Below, piece by piece: positions 1 to 14,600 of a DNA stretch of 64,000 bases. Where the stretch lies: assembly GCA_030144725.1 (NCBI GenBank), contig JASKMD010000024.1, positions 7,395,932 to 7,459,931 on the forward strand. The letters are read 5' to 3'. Within the stretch, counting starts at the first letter, position 1. Each line of letters starts with the position of its first letter. Below the pieces are notes generated by a model, which was given only the letters and a program-made list of their open reading frames with translations, searched no databases and was not told where the DNA came from. The translations under genes were made by a program, and so were the position numbers. This stretch comes from Haematococcus lacustris. Its lineage: Eukaryota > Chlorophyta > Chlorophyceae > Chlamydomonadales > Haematococcaceae.

Positions 1-144
1 CTGGCCCAGATGGAGCTGACTTGACAGCTGTTGGAGCTGGGACAGCCGCTGCTTCAAGAGCTGATACCGCCACAATACCAACTGTCGCAGGAAGACGGGG
101 AGCCACTTGCCCTGGGTTGGCAGCAACAACAGCGTTGTCTTGAC
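1..144 (-). CDS. Giant gene exon 16, running off the left edge
   Basis: The acceptor CATTGTGCAG at 145 joins in phase 1 to exon 15, giving Gly followed by QDNAVVAANPGQVAPRLPAT. The frame stays open to position 1, so the gene continues beyond the window. Confidence 0.45.
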
Positions 145-2537
145 CTGCACAATGCAGTCAGACCAGACCAATTGTGGGGTGTACAGCCGTGTAAGCAACC
201 CTGTTCAAGCATGGTGTAGGCAGTTGGTTGTTGAAGCAGTTGCGTGACAAATGCACTCAACTGCTGCAGCCCGGATGCACCGCCCTGATGAGTGCTGGTG
301 CGGGTGAGCAGGCAACCCACCAGGAGCAGTGGCCTCAGGCACAGCGGCTTCAGCAGGCTTGAAGGGAGGCGGAGTGGCAGGCCCTTTCCCTGTCGCCTGA
401 GCTGCAGACCTTGCAACAGGCTCTGCAACGCTTGCCGCTGCTGGAGGTGCAGCTTGTGCTGCTGCTGCTTGGGGTGTAGCTGTTGCTTGTGTCAGGGCTG
501 CTGCTGCCGCTGGCGTGGCTGCAGCTGACTGAACCATTGCTGTGGATGCCTCTGGTGGCCGTGCTGCTGCTGCTGCTGCTGAGGGTGCAGCTGTTTCCCT
601 TGATACTCCCTCCACTTGCTCTCTTGACCCTGCCGCTGGCACTGCTATTGATGTCCCTCTTGCAGCTTGTTCCAGTCGCGCCTCCGGCACTGACGCCATT
701 GCTGCTGTGGAGGCTGCTGCAGCGAGTGGTGTGGCCACCTTGCCCTCCTCCGCCGCTGCATTGGTCACCGGGGTGAGAGATGCAGGCATGACGCACACAG
801 CAGCACCAACCCCAGCTCGCTGATCATCAGGGGCAGCTGCTTGCACCGCCATCAGGACAGCTGGGCTGGCACCGACTTCTGCAGCAGGCCCTGCTGGCGT
901 GGCCTGTTCCAGGTGAGGAGCAGAAGGGGCAGGTTCTGCCTGGGCCGCTGCAGCTGTGCTGATGGGCGTAGCTGAAGGGGGTCCCTGGTCTGCCTGCGCT
1001 GTAATGGGCAGCTCATGAGCTCGACTCCCGGGCGTCCTTGCCCCTTCCTGCTCCCTGCTTGCTGCTAGCTTCCCCTCAGCTTCTTCAACCAGCTTCCCCG
1101 CAGCTTCCTCTTCACAAGCCCTGTCGGCACTACAGGAGGTGGGTAGGGCCTGAGCCAGGCCTTGCACTGATTGGCTGGCGTTGGCCTGTGCCCCAGGCAC
1201 TGCGCCTGAAGGGCTGCTGGGTGCTGGCTGCAGGTCCTGCAGGGGTAGGCTGCTAGCCTCCACCTCAGCCCCAGGCCCATCTGCTGCCTGGCCAGGGTGC
1301 TGACAGACTGCCCCGCTTTCACTGCTCTCTTGCCGCACTGCAACACCTGCTGCCTGCCCCGTTGCTGGCTCTGCTGCTGCCCTTTCTTCTGGTGAAAGCC
1401 TCTGCAAATCTGCCGTCACTGTGCCCTCCACAGAAGAAACAGCTTGTGGGCTGGCCTGCAGCAGCTGTGGTCCTCCTGAGGCTGGCAGCGACATGCTGGG
1501 AGCAGCAATACCACCAACCTCCAAGGCTGCCAGTGCTTCAACAGCGGAATCATGGGGTGAGCCTTTAAACCTAGCAGCTGCTGCTGTGCCAGCATTTTCC
1601 ACTGCTGTGTCCTTGCCAACCAAGCTCTGCTGCACCTCCTCCTGCCCCGCCCGTGCTGCCCCCACCCGCCCACCCTCATCCCCATCCTCTGGCCCTGCCA
1701 GGCTGGCAGCTGTGGCGCGCCTGAGGCCAGGCCTAAGCACCAGGTCGTCCTCCGTCAGCCGCAGGGCGTCTGGCAGCCGGCCCCCATCGCTAGGCTGCAG
1801 CATGGAGAGCAGCGCTGGGAGGTTGTCCATGTCTAGGAAGCGCGCCCCTCCCCTGCTGCTCTGCCGCAGCCTTAGCAGCAGGCTGGTCAGCGAGTCCCTG
1901 CCATCGCCAGCTCTGGCGTGATCAGAGACCAGCCGCCAGTCCTCCTGCCCCACCGCCTCTGACTCATGCGGCTCTGCTCCTGGCATGGAGGGCCGGAAGG
2001 CCTCCGGTACAGGCGCTTGCACGCGCGAGACGAGGTCACACATCATTTGTGTGGCGGAGTCTGTTGGGATCTGGGTGTGCACCTGTGAGAGCCTGGGCGG
2101 CTGATGCGCGGCAGTCCAGCCGCTGGCAGCGCAGGACTGCAGCCAGCCCAGCAGCTCGGCCTGCAGCTCAGCATGGGTCTGGGCGGAGTCAGAGTCGGAG
2201 CCAGGGCTGGAGTGGGAGGAGGGGCTGGCGGGTTGGGGGGCCTGGGGCAGCATGGTAGGTGTAAGGGCGGGAGGGAGGGCAGAGGGGGAGGAGGGTGGCC
2301 TTGGGGTGGTGGCTGAGGCTGGGACGGGGAGTGGCTGGGCGGTGGGCGTGGGGAGGGGGTTGGCTGAGGCAGATGGCGTGAGCTTGGTGGGGGTGAGGAT
2401 GAGGGTGGCCATGAACTCTGCCTCCCGTGCCAGCTCCGCCTCGTCAAGCTCACTGGCCTGCTGGCTGGTCTGACTGCTGAGGGTGCCCAGGCTTGGTCTG
2501 GCACCCAGCATGTCTTTGGGGGGAGGGCCCATAGGAC

Positions 2538-2571
<34 letters not shown>

Positions 2572-5568
2572 TGCTGCTGCTCCTGCTGCTGCTGCTCCTG
2601 CTCCTGCCTGACTTGTTGTCCCTGGTGCTTGATTTGGCAGTGCCTGGGGTAGAGGGTCAGCAGGGATGGGGGCACCCTCCAGGTGGGCGTGGCCTGCATC
2701 CAACCTGTTGTCGGGTGGGCTGGGAGGAGATGGTGCGGACGCCGGGGTGACGAGGGCAGTGGGAGCAGGGCCAGGTGGAGCAGCAGGTGTGCTGGTGAGC
2801 AGGTTGAAGGGTAGTGCTTGGCGAGTTGTGGCTGCAGGACCCAGGTGCTGCTGTAGCTGCTGCAACGCCTGCTCAGCTACCTCGTCCTGCTGTTGCTGCT
2901 GCTGCTGCTGCTGGGATGACAACTGCTGGCTATGTCGCTGCAGCTGCTGCTGCAGGTGATCATCAGGCTGCTGCTGCTGAGCTCCCGCAGCCCCACTGGC
3001 CCCATCAACAGACGCTGCCCGTGGGCCCACTTGCTTCTCAAACACCAGGCCAGGGTCCGCCCCAGCTACCTGCTGCCCCACCCCTTTGCCCCTCTCCTTC
3101 ATGGTTGCTGAGCGCAATACCTCCGCCCTGGCCTTTGCCACCCCCTGCACGATGATAGCAGCGGCCTCCGCAGCCAAAGCTTGCGCCCCTGCTCCCACCG
3201 CCCCTTGCACATCCTCAGCTGCCATATCCGGCCACTGGAACCCGCTGGACTCGCTCTGCACCTGCTGCAGCGTTGGGCTGGGTGGCCTAGAAGCTTCAGG
3301 GCTGCGGCGCAGGGCAGACAGCTCCTGGAAGAGGCTGTTGGCACTGGGGATGGACTGGAAGAAGGACACGCGAGAGGCAGCCCCCCGGTAGTAGGGGTCA
3401 GGGTCGCTGAGCTCGCTGCTGGGGCTGTGCTGGCTCTGGGGGCTGCTAGAGGGGGAGGCGCTGCCGCTGCTGCCGCTCCTGCCACCTCTGCCACCCCTTC
3501 TGCTGCTCCTGACGCGGCCGTCACCCTTGTTGGCTTGAGTGAGAGGGGCCAGCAGGGGAGAGGCACAGTCCAGGGGGCCATACAGCGGGGCCAGGGGCGA
3601 GGGGTACCGCCACCCCCTGTGCTGCTGGAAAGCAGCAAAGGGGTGGGGTGGGCTGGGCTGGGGCTGGGTTGCACAGGGCTGGGCCACAGCGACCTCGGCT
3701 GAGACAGGCAGCTGGTGGATGCGGGGGCTGAGTGGTTGAGTCACATCTTCCAGGTGCGCAGCTGGTGTGCCTTGCACTGCTGCAGCAGCTGGGTCGGGAG
3801 GGGCATCAGAGGCGGACCCATCCTGTGAGTGGACAGCATATCACAGTAAGGATGGACATGAACGGTACTGGTCTAGTGACACAGCAGTCCAACAGCAACC
3901 CAAGCAGGGTGCAGGAAGGTCAGGTGCAGGGATGCATTGCTGTGTTTGATGTCCAGTCTGTCCTGCCCTGCTGTTGTCAGCTGTTGTCGGCTGCCAGGCA
4001 CTCTAGTATGGGAGTGCTGCTGTTACCATCAGCTGCCATCAGCTCACAATGAGTGCATGCATGCCATGTTAACTCTAGGCTATCCAGCCACTGGCGGCCC
4101 TGGGCCCATCACCTGGCCCTGAGCCTAATGAGGACTGTTGCCTGATGCTGGCCATGCTGCCAGTCGAGTGCTAGTCTGGTGTTCCTAACACGGTGTTCGT
4201 CGCTTGCAGGATGTGCACATGATGCTCATGGCCCTGACATGAGGCCCTGGGCAGGGTGCTAGCATGACCCACATCATCAGCCTCAGACCCCTCGCAGCTT
4301 GCAGCCAGCTGGGGTGGGGAGGGAGGGGTGACTTGAGACGAGCTGTCAGGCTCAGACCCCGGCAGCAGGGTCGGGGATGGCTCTTGCGTGGCCAGTCCCA
4401 CAGTAGTGTGGCCTGGGACCGCTGCTGCTGTGGAGGAGGCAGCGGATGGCTGTACCTGCTTGCACATCACAGCATGCAGCATGGCAGGCATGGCTCAGAA
4501 GACATGGTGGCGACAGCACCCGCCCTGGCTGACCGCACTGGCAGCAATGGTGGCAGGCTCTAATACGCTGTGTTGCCACTAGAGAAGTAGCCAGCGATGG
4601 ATTATGGTACTAGGTTGCTGAGGGAGGGATGGTGTAAAGTGGGTTGGGGAGTGGCTGTTGAGGGAGGGATGGTGTGGAGTGGGTTGGGGTGGGGCGGCTG
4701 AGGGAGGGATGGTGTGGAGTGGGTTGGGGTGGGGCGGCTGAGGGAGGGGTGATGTGAGGAGGTGATGTAAATGCCACCTGCTCTGCCCCAGCCCATACCT
4801 ACCACTGGACTGCAGCGACTGCTACACAAGTACCCAGGGCCATCCCCATGTGGACCTCACCCTAGGGCACACCAGGCACTGACCTGCAAAACCTGACCCT
4901 GGTGTGTTGCACTGCTGTCAGGGGTGGCAGCCAGCAGGTCAGGTTGAGGAGGTGAGGGATGGCTAGAGAGGGGCGTGGTCCCGGCGCTGCCTTCCTCGTA
5001 GCAGTCCAGCACAGCAGCTGGCTGAGAAGCCACCGCTGAGTCACTCAGGGGCAGCCCCTGTGCCACCTCAGGGCTTGACAGCAGGGTCTGAGAGAGAGTG
5101 GTGGCAGCGGGTGCCGGGGTGCCGGGGTGGGGTGGTGGGCTGCAGGAGTCAGACACCTCGTCGGTGTCAGAGCCCTGGAACAAAGCGGAGTGGAGGGCGT
5201 GGCTAAAACCCGGTGACACGGGGTGAGGCATGCAGGGCGGGGAGGTGGGTCCTTGCACCTCATCGCTGGCATCACCCTGCTGCGCGGTCTGGCTGCTGTC
5301 AGTGAGCTGCAAGCGCCTGACAGCTGCTGCCACTGAGCTCTGCAACTGCAAGTCTGGGGCTGCAACGGCAGCTGCCACCCAGCCGCCCACCTCTGCAACA
5401 GCCCCAGGAGGCAGACTGTGTGGGTCTGTATGCAACCTTGCCAGCCCTGCTGGCCCAGTGGCCACTGCCTGGCTGCTCTGACCCCCCAGCAGCTGCTCCG
5501 CCCCTGCTGCCGGCCTTGGCTCCTCCCCCAGACTGCCTTGCCTCCTTGGTGCCGCTGCTGGTGTTGGC

Positions 5569-5614
<46 letters not shown>

Positions 5615-8600
5615 TTGGCGTCGCTGCTGCTGCTGCTGCTGCTGCTGGTGTTGGCGTCGCTGCTGCTGCTGCTGCTGCTGCGGACCTGCTGGCTTGCAGG
5701 GTGTGACGTGGCTCTGAGGCTGGTGGGGCTGACGTCTTGGCGCTCAGGAGGGAGGCGGCGGGAGTGCCAGCCATGACCTGACTGAACTGCGCCTCCAGCA
5801 GGGCTGACAGCAGGCGGTCCGCTGCCTGGGCGTGCTGCAGGCTGGCGGCTGCTGCGCCAGGAGTGGCTGCCTGTCTGGGGTCCTGTGGCTGCCCCGCAGC
5901 TCCCACCCCCTGGCTGCCGTGTGCAGCCGGTCTGAGCACAGCGTCCTGGTGGCGTGGCGGGGAGGCAGGCTGGTGGGGTGGGTGCCACAGGTGCGGGACG
6001 AACTCAGCCGCGGCCAGCAGGGGTGGGTGGGCCAGCAGGGCTGGGTCTCCAGGCTGGGGGGTGAGGGGCTGGGCTGGAACCGGGGTCTGACCTGGGTAGG
6101 GGCTGTAGGACCCCCCTGGGCCGCTGGATGCCACTGCTGCCAGCGCCTGGGCTAGGGGCAGCATGCTGTGGGGGGCATACTTGGAAGGCTGGTGGGCAAG
6201 GCAAGAGCGGGGGAGGGAGGGGGTGGCATGGATCTCACTCTTTGGAGACGCCACCTGGTCACACCCTGCTAGTGCCACCCCACTGCTGCTGCTACCTGGC
6301 ACAGTGGCGGTGAGAGCCACCTGGCTGTGTACTTGGCCTTGACCGGCCACATTGAGCGCAGCAAAGCAAGTGGGTGGATGCTGTGAAGGGGAGGCGGCAG
6401 AGTCCTGCTGATCCCCAGTGGCTGGGCTGCTGGCTAGGCTGCTGCTTAGCTCCCGTGGGGTGTCGAACAGGGGGTTGCCAAAGGCCACCAGGGTGTGGTG
6501 GTCCTGCAGGCAGGGTGCCGGTTGGTAGATGTAGTTGTAAGGGGTGGTGCCCGTGGCCCCTGCCACTGCTGCTGCTGTGGCCCCTGCCGCTGCTGCTGTG
6601 GCGCTGGGTAGGTACGTGCTGCTGCTGCTGCTGCTGCTGCTGGAGTCAGCCGCACTGCAGCCGTTGTAGTGAGGCACATGACCAGGGAGCTTAGCTGGCA
6701 TGGCACCTGCTGCGCTGCCTACACGCATCACCAGCTGGCGGGGTGGGGCTGGGTGCATCCCGTCTTCACCACTGCCCCGCCCGCTGCTGCCGCTGCTGCT
6801 GCCAAGCGACCCTGCCCCAGGCCACGCCACACTGGCACCGCCCAGACTGTTGCCTCCACCCTCGCTGGTGCACCCTCGGAGGTATTGGCCACGCTGGCCG
6901 GCCTGGCGGTCGAATAGGAGGTTGACGCCCAGGGCAGAAGAGGTGCAGCTGCCGCCTGCACTGCTGCGTGTGCGAGTAAGGCGCTTGACAGGAGGTGACC
7001 CGGAGTCGTGGGCTAACACAGCAAACTGCAGCTTGCGTTGGACTTGTTGCATTGCAGGGCTGCTGGCGTCCGGCTGAGCTGCTGCTGGTCCCCCAACCCC
7101 CAGTACTGTGGCCCCCTGTGCGACCACCCCACCTGCCCCCTTGGCTATTGCTTCAGCGGCTGCTGGCCCGTCCCCATGACCATGCCCTACCCACCCCCCA
7201 ACCACTCCCACCCTCTCTGCAGAGCTGGTCAGGCCAGGCCCCACGAGTGAGGAGGCTGTGTGGCGTAGGTCCATATGCCTCAATGCTGGGCTACTGCTGC
7301 CACGGGTTTCACTGGGCGCTTCAGGGCTGGTGCCTGTGGTAATGGTGGGGTCCGGCAGCAGCTCTTGGGCTAGCTGCTGCGCATGCTCCAGCAGCGCCTG
7401 GATGTGTTCCCAGCCCTCTGCAGAGCTGTCCAGAGGGTCAGGGCCAGGGTCAGGGCCAGGGCCAGGGGCAGGGACCGGGCTGGCAGCGGCTCGCTGTTGG
7501 GGCACAAGGAGCACCACAGCCGCTGCATCGCCCAGGTGGCTGTAGTCTGGCACTTGTAAGGTGTGGGTCTGGGTGGGGTTGGGGGACGTGGTGGGTGGCT
7601 GGCTGGAGAGGAGTGGGGCTGATGCTCCAAGCAGAGGGTGGTTGGGGGCGGTGGGGCTGAAGCCATGGTGGGCCTGGGGGCTCAGGTGGGTCAGGTTGGC
7701 CAGTTGGTGCACATCATGGGCGATGCGGTGCAGGGAGCTCATGTCAGTGATACGGTGCCCTGTGGGCACGCCATGCGCATGCCACGCCATGCATGACCAC
7801 AGCAAGACACATTTGAAAAAAGGGAGTGCGAGAGGGAGTGACAAAGAGTGGGAATGAAAAAGAAAAAGAGGCACACTAAGGGGTATGGCTGCCACAGGGC
7901 ATGAGAATGACGCGGCATGAGAATGAATCTGGGTCCTGCCACAGAAGCCTGCCTTAGTGCAGACAACAGGGCACTCACTTGGCTGGTTGTCTGGGCGGCT
8001 GGTGCAGCCCAGGCCTGGGTCTGACACCCTTACTGTGCCTCCCCCTGCACCCAGCCTTCCGCCCCAGCCCCCTGCGCTGGCCTGCACCCCGCTTGGCTCT
8101 CCATACCCCTCCATACCCCTAGCGCCACCTGCTGCTGCCTGAGCTGCCATGGCCCTGGCCTCCGCGGCCTCTGTGCCCCGGCTGGCCAGCATGCCTGCGG
8201 TCTTCAGCACCACCGCCTGCATGTGGCTGCGCTGCACTGGGCTGTCAACAGAGGGAGCCACAGAGCTTGCTGGCCCGGCAACAACAGTTGCCCCTGCTGT
8301 TGAGCTTGCTGCTCCTGCTGCTGCTGCTGCTGCTCCTACTGCTGCTGCTCCTGCTGCTGCTGCTGCTGTCTGGCTGCTCTTGCGTAGGGGTGACAGCGCG
8401 ATGTGTTCAAAGGCGATGCGGGTCACAGTCAATGGCCAGCGGCGACCTGAGCTCCCGCAACGGGGCCTGGGGGGGTCGCTCCCCCCACCCCCACCACTGC
8501 CACTGCCCACCTCCCTGCCAAGCCATGCTGGACTGCCGTTCTCTTCCTCTGCGATGCTGTCGTCATCACTGTCACCATAGCAGTTGGGGTGAGGGGCTGG

Positions 8601-11600
8601 GGAGCTAGGCTGGCTGCGGGTGTGGCGCAGAGGGCTGGGCCTGTGCTGGCCTAGGCCTGCGTCACAACCTGCTGACGCCCTCAGGGCAAGAGGTGGTGGG
8701 GGTGAGAGGCTGGCTGGTGGCATGGTGAGGTGGGTCAGGCTGGCTGTGGAGGGGGCAGTCACCCAGGGCAGAGGGCAGAGATGCAGGAGGGTCATGGGGG
8801 AAGGTAGGTGGCTGGGGTCTGGTGGACATGGGTAGGCTTGGTGGAAGGGGTGGGTGGGGTGGGGGGTGGGCATGGATGCTGAGAAGAAGGGGAGAGCAGC
8901 GGCAACGCGGGTGTGGGAGGCAAAGCCTGCAAGTAGGTGATCAGGAGAGGGCAGGCACAAGACATGGCTGGGAACGGCATGGCTGGGAACGGCTGGGAAA
9001 GACATGGCTGGGCATGGGCATGGGCATGCGCACATGAAGAGGCAGGTGGGCGCAACAGGTCACTGGCCAGCCTCCAATGCCACTGTCAGCTAGCAGCAAA
9101 TCACACACTGATGTCAAGCTTAGGTGAAAAGGATCAAAACGGTTGAGATTGGATTTGATTGAGGCATGGCAGCCAGGTGCCTCCTGCCCTAGTGCTGCCC
9201 AGTCAGATGCTGGATAGGTGATAGATGCCACCTTGAAAGAAAGTAAATAAATATATAAATAAAGAAAGAACTACTCTCCCGACTCTTTATTCGCTCCATT
9301 TCACTGATAGCCGCCCGATCAGTTGTAGGAGTCTCCCTTCACCCATTGAACCGCACGAGGGGGCGGGTTTGATGCGGCCCTGGTGCTGCCTGTCAAGGTG
9401 CTGCTACCCATCAAGCAGGCAGGTGTTGCTCACCACCCAAAGATAGGCCAGCCTTATGCCACCTGCCTAGTTGCTGCATAGCTTAGTGTCGTCCAACACC
9501 GCAGACAAACCACCCTCCCTTATGAGTGGTCCTGATTCTAACTGTGCAAGTTGATAAGGGGGGTGCTGTCCGAGCATTGCCCTGCCCAGGCAGCAGGCCC
9601 AAGCACCCACCTGGCACATTTGCTGGGCGTGGCACCTCCTCCATTGGTGCGCTGTCTGGCGCCGGTGACACCCTGCGCTGGTGCGACTCAACCCCTGGGT
9701 TGGCCCCTGGATAGGGCCGGTAGGGCAGCAGCGGGCTGTGCTGCAGCCCCTCCTCCTCCTCCTCCTCCTCTCTCCAGGTTAACCCAGAGGCCAGCCGAGG
9801 AGATGGGCGCAGTCTGGCAGGCCTAGATACTACCCTGTCCGCATGTGGGCTGGGATTGTTGTAGTGCTCCTCAGCCGCTGGAGGGCTTGCAGGCATCTCA
9901 CCCTGGTTGGTCACACCGCCTCCCTCGCCTGGCATTTCATGATCTAAAGGTTGAGGGCGGTGGGCGGCTGAGTCCCTGGGGATGAGGTTGGGCCCTGCCT
10001 CACCCTGCCAGGGGTCAGCCCTGACCATGCTGCTGGTGTGACCACCAGAACTGCCCCTGGAAGGCGGGGAATCGTCCCAGGGAGATGATCCTGGCGGCTG
10101 GCTGTTGAGAGGCTGTAACTCCCAAGCCATGGTTGTAGGGCTGTGACCAGAATGAGCTGACCCAGCATCTGACCCCGCATCTGAGCCTGAGCCTGCACAT
10201 GAGTCAGACGCCGAGCCTGAGGCTGAGCCTAAGCCTGAGGCCGAGGCAGGTAGCTGCACACATGCCCTGGACCTGGACCAGGCGCCCAGGCCCTCTGAGC
10301 CAGGCTCAGTGGAGGCAAGGCTGGGAGTGGAGGCCAGGTCAGGGGGGTCAGGGGCGTGGCTGTCAGGGGCCAGCATGGGCGGCAGGGAGGGGTCAGCAGC
10401 CACCTCACTCAGGATGGTGTGACCTGGAAGAGCCTGGGGGTCCGGGAAGCGGGCAGTTGGTGTCAGGCTGTGAGAGGGTGTGATGGTGGGTTTGGGGCTA
10501 AGCTTGGGTTGGGCGCCTTTAGGCTGGCCCTTGACAGCAGTGCTCTGGCCGTTGCTGGCTTGGGCCGGATGTGGTGGATTGAGCCCAGGCCCATCTGAGG
10601 AGCAGCTGCCCCTGCCTGTCATTGCGCTACAAGTCGGCACTGCTCCACCAAACAGGCTGCCACCACTGCCACCCCCTATGCGCCAGCCCAGCCCGACTGT
10701 GAGGTCAGTACTGCCAGCATGTTCTGGTGCTGGAGCGGCTACGGGAGCAAGAGCAGCAGCAGCCACAGCAGGTGCTACTGACGTCGCATGGGCTGAGTGA
10801 GCATGAGCCTGGGACGACAGCACTGGCCCGCCAAACAGGCTGCTGCCACTGCCACCTCCTAACCGCCAGCCAACTGTTGCAGTGGCAGGCTGGTCGGCGT
10901 CTGGGGTTGGGTGCTCAGATGTCTCAGTGACTGAGGCAACAGGCGCAGGGCTGGCCAGCAGCACTGGCCCGCCAAACAGGCTGCTGCCACTGCCACCTCC
11001 TAACCGCCAGCCAACTGCTGCAGTGGCAGGCTGGTCGGCGTCTGGGGTTGAGTGCTCAGATGTCTCAGTGACTGAGGCAACAGGCGCAGGGCTGGCCAGC
11101 AGCACTGGCCCGCCAAACAGGCTGCTGCCACTGCCACCTCCCAACCGCCAACCAACTGCTATGCTGTCCTGCATAGCGAGGTTAACAGAACGTTGGCCAT
11201 CAGACGGGCTCAGCTGCTGCTGGCCATACATGACTGCTGCCGCCTCCTGCATTGACGCAGCCTGCAGCCCTGTGCTTGCCCGTGACCCGACCTCTGCCTC
11301 TGCTGCTGCTGCTACTGAGCCATCAGTCTTAGCTGCTGCCGCCACCCCTGCCCCTACAGCCTCTGCTGCTCTCCCTCCTGCTTTTGCTCCAACTGCCACC
11401 TTCACTCCACCAACCAGCTCTGCCTGCACTTCTGCCCTTGACCCCTGCTCCACCTCACTGCTTGCTGTGTTGCTGGGCTGTGCCGCCGCCCCGTCACAGG
11501 CCAGGCAGCTGTTCTGCAGCTGCTGGGAAGCCAGGGCCTGCAGCTCCTCAAGTGTGAGAGGGCCCAGGTCCCAAGGGCTGCGAACTGCAGGGCAGGCCTG

Positions 11601-14600
11601 GGTCTGCCTCACCGGCATCACCAGCTCTGGCCTGTTCAGTGCTGAGCTGGTGGAGGGGCGAGGTGCAGCAGGGTGTTGGCCTGAGCCGCTGTGGCCCCCA
11701 ACCGTGGGTGCAGCTGGGAGGGGGGAAGGCTGTGATGTGAGGGGGTGGGAGGTGGAGGGAGGGGGGCTGACCGGGAGGGCTGTGGGGATGCCAAAGCTAT
11801 ACGTTGGCGCTGGGACACTGGCTGCAGCGGGGCTACTGCTTGGTGGCCCGGGGGGTATGCCAAACTGAAACACGGGGTTTTGTGGTGCGCCCTGGGGCTG
11901 GACTCCAAAGGTGAAGGAGGGCTGACTGCTGGCAGCGGCAGCAGCAGCAGCAGTAGGCTGCGTATCCTCGTCAATAGTTGGTATGGGAGCAGGAGCTGGC
12001 GTGCTGGCCGTGTGGCATGTCGCTGCGGCTTGACCGCTGGTGGCAGAGGTGGGTGGGGAGGCAGGGGCTGGGGCAGGAGGGAGGGAAGAGGCAGTAGGGG
12101 GCGTGGCCAGGCGTGGCGAGATCAGGACTTCAGCCATGGCCACAAGGGGGGCAGCCAGAGCTGCCAGCACCGCTTCTGAGGTGGTGAGAGTCGTGCAGCG
12201 CTGCCCAGGGTCCTGGAATAGGCAGAGGGCAGACAGGGATCAGACGGAGATCAGACAGAGGGCAGAGGGAGGGCAGAGGGAGGGCAGAGGGAGGGCAGAG
12301 GGAGGGCAGAGGGAGGGCAGAGGGAGGACAGAGGGAGGGCAGAGGGAGGGCAGAGGGAGGGCAGAGGGAGGGCAGAGGGAGGGCAGAGGGAGGGCAGAGG
12401 GAGGGCAGAGGGAGGGCAGAGGGAGGACAGAGGGAGGGCAGAGGGAGGGCAGAGGGAGGGCAGAGGGAGGGCAGAGGGAGGGCAGAGGGAGGGCAGAGGG
12501 AGGGCAGAGGGAGGGCAGAGGGAGGGCAGAGGGAGGACAGAGGGAGGGCAGAGGGAGGGCAGAGGGAGGGCAGAGGGAGGACAGAGGGAGGGCAGAGGGA
12601 GGGCAGAGGGAGGGCAGAGAGAGGGCAGAGGGAGGGCAGAGGGAGGGCAGAGGGAGGGCAGAGGGAGGGCAGAGGGAGGGCAGAGGGAGGGCAGAGGGAG
12701 GGCAGAGGGAGGACAGAGGGAGGGCAGAGGGAGGGCAGAGGGAGGGCAGAGGGAGGGCAGAGGGAGGGCAGAGGGAGGGCAGAGGGAGGGCAGAGGGAGG
12801 GCAGAGGGAGGACACACAGCTGTTTCGAACACACAGCTGTTTGCCACAGGACACGCACAGGTGCACTGCTATGCACGCACTGCTATGCACGCACTGCTAT
12901 GCACATACTGCTATGCACTGCTATGCACGCACAGGTGCACGGCAAAACCTAACAACACAGGAACTGGCCTAGCACCCGGCAGCCCTGAGGACAGCTGCAT
13001 GTGGCCACAGTGTCAATGTGTGCTGACAGGTCCGGGGCCGGCATAAACTCAGTGAGGCTCTTCTTCAACAAAGCGAACGCAATATGAGGGTCGTGGTGAT
13101 GGTGATAAGTGACACTTCCAGTTATAGTTGCATTGTGAGAGAAGACATGTGGCTGTATGGCCTCATAGCTGCATGACCTTGTACCTTGTACCTGCTTATA
13201 TCCATATACCTGCTTATATGCTGATGTATGGTTATACACGCTCAAGTGCTTATCACCTTATACCCTTACACCTGCTGAACTGCTTAACTGCTGATGTGCT
13301 TATACACCTCATGCTTATCCCTGCTTATGCCCTGCACCCTGCTGACATCACAGGCAGATACCTTGTGTGTGAGATCAATGCTGATGGTGGAGGAGGAGGA
13401 CACTGGCGAGTCAGGGTCTGCAGCGGCACAGTCCCCTTCCTGGCCAGCCTCTGCACCGCCTCCTGCCAGGGGCTGCGCGCCATGCAGCCTGCCGCCCCTG
13501 TTGGGGTTGAAGGAGGGGGAGGACACCAGGTCAGGGTCTAGGTCCAGGGCCAGGGCCGAGCGCCGCTGGGTCAGGGGGAACCCGGTGGGCGACTCTGACT
13601 CTATACAGGTTGCGGGTGAGGGCAAGGGCGGCCCCACACCAAAACTAAAGCTTGCACAGGCAGCTGGGACGAAGGTAGGAGGGGTAGGGAGGGTAGGAGG
13701 TAGCTGCAGCTGCGGTGGGACATGTCGCCCTGCGCTGCCTGCTGATCCACTGCCTGCTGATCCGCTGCCTGCTGAATCACTGGCGTCTGGGAGCTGGTCA
13801 AAGGGCAGGGGCTGCAGCTGGAGGGGGTCAGGCTCCTGTTCGGCAGCTGGGAGGGGGGCTGGCCGGGCACCAAGACGCCATCCCAACCCTGCGCTGCCCT
13901 TGGCAGGCTCACACACATAGGTGCCTGTGGTTACCCCAGCCAGAGGTGTGGCAGGAGTGTGATCAGAAGCAGGGACGTCTAGGCTATGAGGGGCCAGAGG
14001 GGCTGCAGCTGCAGCTACAGGCAACTCCATGGCTCCAGCAGCTTCTGGCAGCTCCTCTGGCACTGGACTTTCAGCAGGTCCGGTCACTGGCTGACTTCCC
14101 TCGGCCCTCCCCTCCCTCACCCGCCTGCTGCCGCCCCCACCCAGCCTCAAGGCCAGCCGCCTGGACAGCGAAGTGGAGCTGGCTAGCCTGGCAGGTCCAG
14201 CCAGCTGGCCCACGGGGCTGCGGGGGCTGCTGCGGGGGCTGCCAGTCAGGGAGGAGGTGGCAGAGGACAGGGACTTGAGGGCTCTGGAGCGCACGGAGGC
14301 TAGGCGCAGAGGGGCAAAGGCAGCAGGGCGGCGCGGGGACTCTGGCGGGGCAGCTGCATCCTCAGCGCTTGGGTCATCAATGCTGGGGCGGGTGCTGAGT
14401 GAGAAGGGGCTGGCTGAGATAGGTGCAGAGGGGCACCTACTGCTGGCAGCCATTGCATCTGAGTCGGACTCAGAGCCTGAGCCTGAGGTTGAGGTCGAGG
14501 CAGGTAGCTGCACTCTGGCCTTGGGCCTGGACCTGGCGCCCAGTCCCTCTGAGCCAGGCTCGGTGGAGGCAAGGCTGGGGGTGGAGGCCAGGTCAGGGGG

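Noticed and set aside
3732..4122. Plus-strand frames of about 60-106 codons at the exon 15 side
   Set aside because: They are antisense shadows over the giant gene and its intron, and no start context or domain supports them.
12040..12972. Three overlapping minus frames and one plus frame with Pro-Ser-Ala-Leu or Glu-Gly-Arg repeats
   Set aside because: An 11-bp repeat leaves all frames open; the region is an intron of the giant gene.
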